From the IMG/VR virus record IMGVR_UViG_3300022687_000025, positions 1 to 38,116 of that record: DNA of 38,116 nt, one strand, 5' to 3'. The translations under genes and the position numbers were made by a program. Source of the DNA: a virus. This document shows positions 31,669 through 38,116 of the stretch, piece after piece. Every line of letters starts with the position of its first letter. The first letter of the stretch is position 1. The notes below the pieces were generated by a model that ran no database searches, was not told where the DNA came from, and worked only from the letters and a program-made list of their open reading frames with translations.

Positions 31669-32129
31669 GGCGTCTCATTAATTACGGTACACTGGGCCAC
31701 AACATTGAAGAATTTCCCTGCAGATGGCACGGTCAAAATCCCGGCTACCAATTCCTGACCGTTTGCCAAGCGGATATACCTTTTTCCTTGGTTGCTAATT
31801 GGCAAGTTGGAAGCATTGGCGTTGCTGAGCAAATCGAACGGTAAGACCGTGCCATTGGTACCTGAGTTTGCCGGCACATTGAATATGCCTATAGGCATTA
31901 AATCTGCGCCATCGCGCAGGTAAATTGCCATCAATCTATTAACGGTATCATTGCTGACTACAAACAGACTATCCACCAAAGTGCCTTTCTGACTACCAGT
32001 GATCACAGCGAAAAGATTCGCATTCACATTATAAGTATGCGCTGAAGCTGCATCGGTAAACAGTAACGTACCACTTTCTGGTATAGTGCCAAATACGGGC
32101 TTGTTCTTTTCTTGTAATTCGTTCGCCAT
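31665..32129 (-). CDS. Hypothetical virion protein, beta-rich
   Basis: Encodes 154 residues, beta-rich, with low charge. Phrases such as GTLLFTDAASAHTYNVNANL and NRLMAIYLRDGADLMPIG recall small phage adhesin or capsid-attached proteins. No membrane segment or catalytic motif. It lies two bases after the gene upstream and overlaps the lectin-like gene by four bases. Probably part of a baseplate, fibre or head-fibre assembly with the two neighbours. Confidence 0.55.
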   Translation of the reverse strand: MANELQEKNKPVFGTIPESGTLLFTDAASAHTYNVNANLFAVITGSQKGTLVDSLFVVSNDTVNRLMAIYLRDGADLMPIGIFNVPANSGTNGTVLPFDLLSNANASNLPISNQGKRYIRLANGQELVAGILTVPSAGKFFNVVAQCTVINETP

Positions 32130-32131
32130 GT

Positions 32132-32845
32132 TTATAGAAGGTTACCGGTGATTGCTAAAGATGTCATGCAATAGGCATATTGCTCAAGTGTTTGGTTTGG
32201 ACCGAGGTAGCCAATTTGCACCCATGTATTTCCTTGTTTCTCCCAAACAAGATTCGTTACATAATCAAAGTATCCATCACCATTCTTCCCTACTCCTGCT
32301 CCTGGTGGTGTTTCATTGAAATACCAAAACCCACCAACCGTATAAGCTACCCCGGGTTGAAATTGAGAGTCGATAACTGTGCTGTCAACCTGAAATTGTC
32401 CGAAATAGAAGGGTGGCGCTGTGCGGAACTCGCCACTGAACTCGAACTGATACCCTACTCCGCCTGTCTTATAAATGAAGCGCAGGCCTTTCTCCTGGGT
32501 TCCGCAAAGTTTGTACTTGCCATTATTGCTTTTCACGATGACGATAAAATCATCATGCAGCATTTCATCAAACAGTGCCAGGTATTCGGGTTTGTCGACC
32601 GGCACAATTCCAGAGAGTTTTACTGGGTACCTCACTCCTGCCTCTGTCCGCTTTGGATCATCACTGTATTCGAGTTTGCCGTATACAGAATATCCGGCAT
32701 AGAAGGGCTGAGAGATAATCAAGTCAGTAGTGATAGCCTTCCCCTTCGCACGAGGCATGAGGGTGACAAATCTTTTTGGGATGAAAAAGAATTGCGAGTA
32801 TCCAACTGTGTTGGCTTCGCCGTTGACCCGAGGAAAGCTATACAT
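32132..32845 (-). CDS. Hypothetical virion protein, beta-rich, first of accessory unit
   Basis: Encodes 237 residues. A basic phrase RFVTLMPRAKGKAIT lies near residue 27, and an alternating strand pattern follows through 60-145 (YSVYGKLEYSDDPKR, KYKLCGTQEKGLRFIYKTGG, YQFEFSGEF). The C-terminal 80 residues hold Gly/Tyr-rich strands (GVAYTVGGFWYF, GKNGDGYFDYV). No named family. It heads the unit controlled by promoter element E, 38 bases after that element. With its neighbours it may build an adhesion device; the order of the unit before the capsid genes is unusual. Confidence 0.6.
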   Translation of the reverse strand: MYSFPRVNGEANTVGYSQFFFIPKRFVTLMPRAKGKAITTDLIISQPFYAGYSVYGKLEYSDDPKRTEAGVRYPVKLSGIVPVDKPEYLALFDEMLHDDFIVIVKSNNGKYKLCGTQEKGLRFIYKTGGVGYQFEFSGEFRTAPPFYFGQFQVDSTVIDSQFQPGVAYTVGGFWYFNETPPGAGVGKNGDGYFDYVTNLVWEKQGNTWVQIGYLGPNQTLEQYAYCMTSLAITGNLL

Positions 32846-32883
32846 TACATGATTTATCTAATGACCCAAACATTACGTGGATT

Positions 32884-32919
32884 CAAAGATTCAGCGTGAG
32901 TAAGGCACAACAAAGGACA
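32884..32919 (-). promoter_or_regulatory. Late promoter element E (accessory virion unit)
   Basis: Leftward: TGTCCTTT (plus AAAGGACA at 32912-32919), 20 bases, AATCTTTG (plus 32884-32891). The box lies inside the end of the gene at 32891-33592 and the octamer on its stop codon. The leader to ATG 32845 would be about 34 bases. This octamer is the closest of the five to TAnnTTTG. Confidence 0.55.
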
Positions 32920-33592
32920 AATCCTCTTCTGGAATGGCATCGATATGCACGAAAAGGCAGCCTTTATGGATGAATGTCTTGAGCGAATTGCGGTATTTAT
33001 TAAAAAAGGTGCGACGAGAGATGCCTTTGTAGGCAATAAAATCGGCTATCGGAATACCATCTGTTACCTCTTTTGCACACTTTGCACACTTTGCCCGTAT
33101 TTTCGGGACAGCCTTGCGCACTTTTTTTTCTTCCGAATAGTCGATTTCTTGTGCCAGGCAAAAACGCTGAAGATCCTTTTTCACTGAATCGAAGCTTTTC
33201 GCCTCTTCCGATAAACCAAAGCGTTCGAGCACCCCATCAATAACCGGCTTCATCCTGAACTTTACATCATTGCGTCGGCAGCTTTCTAATTCGTCCAGGA
33301 ATGCCGCACGGATCAAATCGCGAATGATGAGCTCCAGTGCCTGGTTCAATTCGATGATGGCGGAATTAGTCAGGGAGTTTTTTGCACGGAGCGCCTTTGC
33401 CCTGGACACAGGTATATGCATTTTCTTACTGAGACTTTCCGGCAACTCAATTGGAATTGGATCCTCCTCTCGTCCCTGCATAGCATGATACAGTTTCATG
33501 AATGTAGCATCCATGCCGCGGTTCTGGTAGAATTGGAATACCACCAAGGAACAAGGAAAAGCATGTGTGATTGAATTGCCAGGGCTCAACAT
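32891..33592 (-). CDS. Early DNA-binding-like protein
   Basis: Encodes up to 233 residues from ATG 33592; internal ATGs at 33514 (MDATFMKLYHAM) and 33499 are possible starts. The middle is a helical region rich in Arg and Lys (SRAKALRAKNSLTNSAIIEL, then LIIRDLIRAAFLDEL). Near the end, IPIADFIAYKGISRRTFFNKYR resembles a helix-turn-helix with a recognition helix around RRTFFNKY. AKCAKCAK near residue 170 is encoded by a short tandem repeat. I read it as a regulator of early or late genes, but the ligand is unknown. Promoter E begins in its 3' end. Confidence 0.6.
   Translation of the reverse strand: MLSPGNSITHAFPCSLVVFQFYQNRGMDATFMKLYHAMQGREEDPIPIELPESLSKKMHIPVSRAKALRAKNSLTNSAIIELNQALELIIRDLIRAAFLDELESCRRNDVKFRMKPVIDGVLERFGLSEEAKSFDSVKKDLQRFCLAQEIDYSEEKKVRKAVPKIRAKCAKCAKEVTDGIPIADFIAYKGISRRTFFNKYRNSLKTFIHKGCLFVHIDAIPEEDLSFVVPYSR
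33072..33094. repeat. Short tandem repeat inside regulator gene
   Basis: TTTGCACAC occurs twice and then as TTTGC (33072-33094), within the gene at 32891-33592. It encodes the AKCAKCAK stretch. Nine-base units keep frame, so length variation would add or remove three residues. Confidence 0.6.
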
Positions 33593-33687
33593 GATTAACT
33601 GTATAACGAATTACACAATTATACATTATTACACAGATTCAAACAGATATACTATTCAACATATGAACAGCGGGTACTAACCATTGT

Positions 33688-33882
33688 CTAGTCCGGTTTC
33701 TTCAACGAGTTTTTGTACTCGACCACTTCCCTGAGGAGTTTTCCGAATTCCTCCAGGTTGGAGGTGCGCATAAGGAGGAGGTCATTTTCCGACAGCGTAT
33801 TCAATTCACTTCGAAGTGCTACAAACCTTTTTACCATGGCCCTTTTTGTAGCCTGGATCATTTTGATGTCGTTGTCGTTCAT
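33688..33882 (-). CDS. Small helical hypothetical protein
   Basis: Encodes 64 residues, strongly charged and helical (IQATKRAMVKRFVALRSELN, LEEFGKLLREVVEYKNSLK). No family recognised. It is divergent from the membrane protein at 33923, with 40 bases between the two starts, so it may share a control region with it. The 95 bases downstream to the regulator gene start at 33592 hold repeated ATTACACA strings but no clear promoter. A small regulator or antidote-like partner of the membrane protein is one possibility; this is speculative. Confidence 0.5.
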   Translation of the reverse strand: MNDNDIKMIQATKRAMVKRFVALRSELNTLSENDLLLMRTSNLEEFGKLLREVVEYKNSLKKPD

Positions 33883-33922
33883 ACAGATTAGTGCAAAGCA
33901 CGTATATTGTAAAGAAAATTCA

Positions 33923-34870
33923 ATGGCTCTAGACTTTTCCGAAATCTATGATTCCTTAAAAACTAGGATTCGCAATCCTTTTTTTGGAACCTTTATTATT
34001 TCTTGGCTAATCATCAACTGGCACATCCCTATGGCATTGATAATGATGAGTCAAGAAGATGTACAGGCCCTTGGGCATAAAAACTGGATTTGGTTTATTG
34101 ACTATCATTTACATTGGCTAAACGCATTTTGGAAGCCTGTTGGCGCTGCGCTTGTTGTCTCCGCAACTACACCATTCATTATATCTGGATACAGAATCTT
34201 AAAGTCAAGGGCTGAGGATTGGTTTATTTATGAGCAAAAGAAGAACCCTGAAAACAGACATGTGAAAATGGAAAAGTATCTTGAACTCTGGGAATCCTAT
34301 GGCAAAAAATTAGACCAACTAGGTAGGGCAATTGAAGATGCGGAGATCTTTAAGAAAGAGCGAGAGAAGCTTGAAAAACTAACTGCCCAGCAAATAGATG
34401 ATATACGAATTCTAAATAGAAAATTAGAAGATGAACAGGTAATGCACAACGATATGAAGAATCGGTGGAATGAGCAGGAATTAAACCTTGCGGCATTAAG
34501 TAGAAATGATATTTTTCCCGAGGTATTTCAAAAAGAATTCTTGTTTACGATATCATCCAAACAAGGCGTGGAGATGTCAAAACGATCTGTTCGAGTCGCA
34601 AGAAATACGATGTGGTTCGTAGGGCTAAAAGGAATAGGGAAAGAAAGAGAAGATTTTAAACTAATATTTTGTCACTTTTCTCCGGCTGATCACAGGCTCG
34701 TATTTATCGACCACGGGTATAATAATACAAGTCCTGAGATAAGATATTTTAATCTAACAACAAGGTTTTCCAATAGATTGACCGGAGTGATGTGGATAGG
34801 AAGCATACAATACACTGTTAGTTTTGAGATTAGCCAAAAAAGCGGCATTCCGAACATTACGTTAGACTGA
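33923..34870 (+). CDS. Membrane and coiled-coil protein, candidate exclusion or defence factor
   Basis: Encodes 315 residues from ATG 33923; upstream in-frame codons lie in antisense to the divergent gene. The conserved opening FSEIYDSLKTRIRNPFFGTF precedes membrane helix one (about 20-41); helix two is at about 70-92. A charged coiled coil follows (105-190: RAIEDAEIFKKEREKLEKLT), and a globular beta part ends the protein (200-315). The opening is of a type seen in small inner-membrane proteins with NPFFGTF/SW segments. No catalytic motif is visible. It runs against the flow of the late genes, typical of a cargo (moron) gene, so superinfection exclusion or abortive defence is plausible, not proven. 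Confidence 0.7.
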   Translation: MALDFSEIYDSLKTRIRNPFFGTFIISWLIINWHIPMALIMMSQEDVQALGHKNWIWFIDYHLHWLNAFWKPVGAALVVSATTPFIISGYRILKSRAEDWFIYEQKKNPENRHVKMEKYLELWESYGKKLDQLGRAIEDAEIFKKEREKLEKLTAQQIDDIRILNRKLEDEQVMHNDMKNRWNEQELNLAALSRNDIFPEVFQKEFLFTISSKQGVEMSKRSVRVARNTMWFVGLKGIGKEREDFKLIFCHFSPADHRLVFIDHGYNNTSPEIRYFNLTTRFSNRLTGVMWIGSIQYTVSFEISQKSGIPNITLD

Positions 34871-34948
34871 TTATTGCCCTTCAACAAGAAACCCTTTGTG
34901 CATTTCAATAGGAACTCTGTAAATACTGGGCTTTTTGCGTTTTCGCAC

Positions 34949-35118
34949 TGTTGAAAATTGTTGAAAGTGTTTTCCAATATAACTATAAATCAATACTATA
35001 TGAGCGTTCAATTGTTGAAATATTTTCAACAGTTTTGTTGAAATTTTGTCAACAGCTCAATATCTTTAAAGACCTATTAATCAAACATATAGTTTTGGAA
35101 TTTCAACAATATTCAACA
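34949..35118. repeat. TGTTGAA box array, candidate operator or replication origin
   Basis: Eight copies of TGTTGAA or its complement (one copy has one mismatch) lie in 170 bases: 34949, 34959, 35013, 35025 (c), 35036, 35048 (c, GTCAACA), 35102 (c) and 35112 (c). Spacing within clusters is 10-12 bases, one helical turn, and the clusters are 54 bases apart. TGTTGAAA-TAT-TTTCAACA at 35013-35031 is a perfect dyad. The flanks are AT-rich. The gap from 34871 to 35235 holds no gene. This pattern suits iterons or multiple operators. Confidence 0.65.
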
Positions 35119-35235
35119 GCATTAAAATCAATAAACGAAGTAATATCAAGGCTTTCAGCATTTTTGCTCGTTCGTTTTTTGTTGACGCCCTGATTTGATT
35201 TTTAATTTATGTATATTCGATGCAAACCCTCGTAT

Positions 35236-35565
35236 ATGAAAACGCTCAAGGGCATTCTAATTTCTACAATTGTACTTTTTGCATTTGCTTGTGGTTCGAG
35301 CAACCAGGGAGATATTAATTCGACTTATCCTGAACCTTGGAAAGATCCAACTGGTGAAGAATATCAAAAAATAGGAAAAGCACTAGTTAAGAATAACATT
35401 ACTGGATGTGGTGAATATTATGTTCGACTAAGCGCCGAAAACAAAGGTGAATATTTGGTAGCTTGTTCTCGAGATGGTGAGTCATGGAGCTATTATTTGG
35501 TATGGACTGGTATAGATGAGGTGAATGGGCCTTATTTAGACACAATTATAACTGCACCACGTTGA
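35236..35565 (+). CDS. Small lipoprotein
   Basis: Encodes 109 residues from ATG 35236; earlier codons lack a signal sequence. MKTLKGILISTIVLFAFAC is a lipoprotein signal with Cys19, followed by GSSNQGD. The mature part is mixed, with YPEPWKDPTGEEYQKIGKAL and CGEYYVRLSAENKGEYLVAC, two Cys that could form a disulfide. It follows the TGTTGAA array and is two bases before the GNAT-like gene, so the two are co-transcribed. A TATATTCG string at 35212-35219 may be its -7 box. The role is unknown; as a phage-borne lipoprotein it may change the host envelope. Confidence 0.65.
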   Translation: MKTLKGILISTIVLFAFACGSSNQGDINSTYPEPWKDPTGEEYQKIGKALVKNNITGCGEYYVRLSAENKGEYLVACSRDGESWSYYLVWTGIDEVNGPYLDTIITAPR

Positions 35566-35566
35566 T

Positions 35567-35962
35567 ATGAGTGGAGGAATTAGACTTATCAAAGACCTCG
35601 ACACAAAGAGAGTTTATCGGCTGAAAAATGGCGATCAGGTGACTTTAGAAATTTCGTTGGCTTATTATCAAATCTCGGTTCTCAATCCCACTAACGAGGA
35701 AGACTATGGCCAAATCATAATGGAGTTTGAAGACCTTGATTATGATAGGTATCTGATTTTATCAATGAATTCCCCAGCTCAACAAATAGGATTTGGCACA
35801 GCGGCATTGGAGTTCTTTAAAGATTATACCCAAGGACAAATCTATGCACGACCAAATGATGGAATCGTGAGAAATGACGGAAGTCATCTTACCAACAACG
35901 CTCCCATTTTTGTTGGAAAAATGAGAGCATTGGGCCTAATAGAAAAGGAAGCATGGGATTAA
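35567..35962 (+). CDS. GNAT-like or related small protein
   Basis: Encodes 131 residues. The C-terminal half, QQIGFGTAALEFFKDYTQG followed by ARPNDG, NNAPIFVGKMRALGLIE, has the shape of a GNAT acetyltransferase A-motif (GxGxxAL) and the following strand/helix, though the family's Q/RxxGxG/A loop is only partly conserved. The first half is beta-rich with VYRLKNGDQVTLEISLAYY. Because the lipoprotein precedes it with one base between, the pair probably works together. It could also be an unrelated small protein. It converges with the DUF3987 gene, stop codons being one base apart. Confidence 0.45.
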   Translation: MSGGIRLIKDLDTKRVYRLKNGDQVTLEISLAYYQISVLNPTNEEDYGQIIMEFEDLDYDRYLILSMNSPAQQIGFGTAALEFFKDYTQGQIYARPNDGIVRNDGSHLTNNAPIFVGKMRALGLIEKEAWD

Positions 35963-35963
35963 T

Positions 35964-37361
35964 TCATCTATTCTCAGCTTTAAATACTTTAGGATATTCC
36001 TTCATCCATTTACGGCACATATAGGCCATTTTTTGGCGACTTGCCTCTGAGTTATCTTTTAATAAGTGCCTGGCCATATCTGTATAACTCATTCCTTTAT
36101 TGAACAAGACTGCAGCTTCAAGCACATCGTACGGCGCTACTATATTCTTACTCACCATATCATAGATTGTGGAAGCAGACTTTCGGAAATAATCTGCGAG
36201 GAGAATCCCCCGCTCAATATGATCCTGGGTTACGTGCAACTCAATTGGAAAGGCGGTCATGTGGTTATTCCACCCGTAATAGGTTTCTATACTCAGGGCC
36301 CTGTCTGATATCGCTAGGATAGCAGCAAAGCGCTGAGCATACTCCTTTACCTTTCCAAAAATTCCACTCTCCGTTTCACGCTCAATGGCTTCCTGAATAT
36401 GATTGATACGGCTATTATTCTCCCGTATCCATTCCTTTAGCACCTTCCCCGCTTCGCGCAATACAATACATTTCTTAGGATCATCAAAAGCACTTTCCAC
36501 TGGAAGACTATGATACAATACTTCCAGGCTCTTATTATGAATTTGTTGAAATTCATCCGGCATCAATGCATCTGCATCGATGTCGGCAACGGTATCGATA
36601 TAATTAGTAAACAGGATCCTGAAAACAAAACCGGTACTGTCTCGGTCGTTGGCGAAAAGCTTAGGCAGTATTTTACGTTGTATTCCTCCTAGCACATTAA
36701 CAAATGGCCGAGGGTTATTAAATTTCTGTTTCCCTGAGCGGATTGGAGAATAAGCCCGGCAGTTCCAGGAACTTAGCCAAAATTGTTCGTCAGTTCCTTC
36801 CTTACCCCTGCTCATGGCATTCATGGAGTTAATCCATTCGAGGAGCTCGTCGTGGTACTTCATCAAGCCTTTGGGATTGTCGGGCATCACATGGCGCATG
36901 AGGGTTGCAATATGTATATCACGAAGAATCACTTGCCGCATGTTTTGATACTGTTTCTTTTCATCAGTCATGTTTGCAGTGGTTTCTTCCCATTCTTGGT
37001 CAAACTCATTTTGAATATCTGTAAGCGGCTTATAGATATAATCCATGGCTACCGATTTCCCTGAAGAACTCATTCCCGCCATACAGGCCCATACAGGCAA
37101 GTAGATCCGGCCTAGGTTAGTTTCTATGGCATAGGCTGTTCCGATGGCTGAGGAATAAGCGCTGAGTAGGCAAATCCCCACATAGTCTGCCGGCACGTCA
37201 AACTTCTCGACCATAAAGTTAAGAAAGGGTTTGATTTTGGGATGGAATACCTCCAAGGGGAATCGATTACCAGAAGCTTCTCTATGGTTAAGCTCATTCC
37301 TTAAATCATCATTACTGGCGGATGCCAGTCCGTTTTTCTTCGCGTAGTCTTTAAAGCTCAT
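35964..37361 (-). CDS. DUF3987-type replication ATPase
   Basis: Encodes 465 residues. Walker A is AGMSSSGKS at 95-103, with the helix after it. The family's body has MKYHDELLEWINSMNAMSRG near 167 and the motif GGIQRKILPKLFANDRDSTGFVFRIL (about 225-250 in two parts), as in DUF3987 proteins that take the place of the helicase-primase in many Bacteroidota phages and mobile elements. The C-terminal part is helical and ends in a helix-turn-helix-like segment MSYTDMARHLLKDNSEASRQK. It overlaps the DnaB-N-like gene by four bases (ATGA). It converges with the GNAT-like gene; no terminator stands between. Confidence 0.8.
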   Translation of the reverse strand: MSFKDYAKKNGLASASNDDLRNELNHREASGNRFPLEVFHPKIKPFLNFMVEKFDVPADYVGICLLSAYSSAIGTAYAIETNLGRIYLPVWACMAGMSSSGKSVAMDYIYKPLTDIQNEFDQEWEETTANMTDEKKQYQNMRQVILRDIHIATLMRHVMPDNPKGLMKYHDELLEWINSMNAMSRGKEGTDEQFWLSSWNCRAYSPIRSGKQKFNNPRPFVNVLGGIQRKILPKLFANDRDSTGFVFRILFTNYIDTVADIDADALMPDEFQQIHNKSLEVLYHSLPVESAFDDPKKCIVLREAGKVLKEWIRENNSRINHIQEAIERETESGIFGKVKEYAQRFAAILAISDRALSIETYYGWNNHMTAFPIELHVTQDHIERGILLADYFRKSASTIYDMVSKNIVAPYDVLEAAVLFNKGMSYTDMARHLLKDNSEASRQKMAYMCRKWMKEYPKVFKAENR

Positions 37362-38116
37362 GCAAATTGTTCTTCGAGGGATTTAATTTTCGAAAGGTAA
37401 TCGGAGGGCACTTGCATGGAAAAGCCCAAGGAAATAATGATGTTGGTACAGCGACGAATGGCCTCTCTCCTATCAGAACCGCTTCCTATTTCGCAGAATT
37501 TGAAAAGTTGATTGATGAGGGTATCGAAATAGATCATACGCTTTGATTTATTGATTCGAAGGGTAATATTCTCAGAGAACTGAGCCAGTGGTTTTAGAAG
37601 TTCATCCGGGTAATTAATTGATTTCAAATAGTGAAAACCCTGTTCTACAAGGCTAAGGCTATCAAGCTTGGAATTCGTATCAATGGGTTCTGGATCCTTC
37701 ACCATTCCAATTACTTCCAATACTGCAGATTTAAAGACGTTACTTTCCAACGACTGCAGTTGTGTGTTGAGGAGGTCCAGAAATTTTTGAATGATGTCCC
37801 ATTCTAAAACCAACAGACTCTGGTACTCCAAGTTTGCGGTACTAATAACATTGGCTACCAATTCACTCAGAAATACCCCCCACTTCATGCCAGGGGCAGA
37901 AGAAGGATACTTTTCTGATAAATCCCTTGAAAGGCTGAGGATATCATTTGGTTTGAGTGGGTAGAAACTTTGCAGCGTTTCAAAAACCAACTGATGCTCC
38001 TTGAGCAGGAAGTTTTGTGGCGTTAAAAACTTGGCGGCGACCTGGTACTTATCTTCAAGAAGAACTGCCCCTAGGACGGCTCTCTCAGTTTCAATTCTTA
38101 GTTCTTTGGTGATCAT
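37358..38116 (-). CDS. DnaB N-terminal-domain-like replication protein
   Basis: Encodes 252 residues from ATG 38116 at the window edge; an upstream start cannot be excluded. Residues 8-100 read like the DnaB helicase N-terminal domain: ETERAVLGAVLLEDKYQVAA, then FLTPQNFLLKEHQLVFETLQ. The RecA-like ATPase domain of DnaB is missing and replaced by about 130 helical residues with no Walker motifs. It stands directly before the DUF3987 ATPase with a four-base overlap, so the two may make up one helicase function as separate chains. Helicase loading or interaction with primase is a possible role. Confidence 0.7.
   Translation of the reverse strand: MITKELRIETERAVLGAVLLEDKYQVAAKFLTPQNFLLKEHQLVFETLQSFYPLKPNDILSLSRDLSEKYPSSAPGMKWGVFLSELVANVISTANLEYQSLLVLEWDIIQKFLDLLNTQLQSLESNVFKSAVLEVIGMVKDPEPIDTNSKLDSLSLVEQGFHYLKSINYPDELLKPLAQFSENITLRINKSKRMIYFDTLINQLFKFCEIGSGSDRREAIRRCTNIIISLGFSMQVPSDYLSKIKSLEEQFA

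Noticed and set aside
32180-32899. Plus-strand open frame opposite to the accessory virion gene
   Set aside because: Fully antisense to the coherent leftward gene at 32132-32845 and not supported by any signal.
33593-33687. Promoter upstream of the early regulator gene (TTTG-N16-TATAATTG)
   Set aside because: Spacing and -7 box are poor; the repeated ATTACACA strings may be operators, but nothing decisive is visible.
1-38116. CRISPR arrays, tRNA or rRNA genes, and insertion sequences
   Set aside because: No regularly spaced repeats, cloverleaf-type sequence or transposase was recognised on either strand.

Overview
The window looks like an integrated tailed phage (long-tailed, siphovirus-like) of a Bacteroidota host. 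It has an integrase, a large terminase, a portal-like protein, a protease-scaffold, a capsid protein, a tape measure and a lysis cassette. The host assignment is inference. It rests on promoters of the TTG-N20-TAnnTTTG type, the near absence of Shine-Dalgarno sequences, a tyrosine recombinase with a KHTGV motif, and several protein families typical of this phylum. The window starts in the integrase gene and ends on the start codon of a replication gene, so neither attachment site can be seen.

Layout from left to right. 94-1314 (+) is the integrase. 1331-2638 (-) holds two small unknown genes and a lipoprotein. 2273-9999 (-) is the tail unit: two large tail proteins, an HK97-gp10-like protein, the tape measure and the lipoprotein. 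10060-15650 (-) holds portal, connector-like gene, lysis cassette (two holin-like proteins, exported CHAP endolysin, candidate unimolecular spanin) and two tail-assembly-type genes. 15857-16054 (+) is a small regulator-like gene. 16284-21628 (-) is AT-rich cargo: a specificity subunit, a nuclease-methylase fusion, an ArdC/RadC-like fusion and a small helical protein. 21965-25696 (-) is the terminase unit, including a PLD-family nuclease. 26206-30099 (-) is the capsid unit. 30426-30819 (+) is a short transcription unit with a 34-residue membrane peptide. 30836-32845 (-) are probable virion accessory or adhesion genes. 32891-33882 (-) are early-type small genes. 33923-35962 (+) is a membrane/coiled-coil protein, an array of TGTTGAA boxes, a lipoprotein and a GNAT-like protein. 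35964-38116 (-) are replication genes (DUF3987 ATPase and a DnaB-N-like protein).

The strongest new observation is a five-copy promoter-like element. Each copy has TGTCCTTT, exactly 20 bases, then an octamer of the form NNNNTTYG. One copy lies upstream of each leftward late unit (first genes starting at 9999, 15650, 25696, 30099 and 32845). In three copies only four bases separate the octamer from ATG, which would give leaderless mRNAs. The cargo block uses an ordinary host-type promoter instead (TTG-N20-TATCTTTA) and sits exactly between two late units.

Other points of interest are a capsid protein with a hydrophobic N-terminal extension and an inserted CBM5/12-like domain, and a BcgI-like restriction-modification pair beside an anti-restriction-like gene. 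The holin and endolysin genes also overlap so that a membrane helix and a signal peptide share the same DNA.
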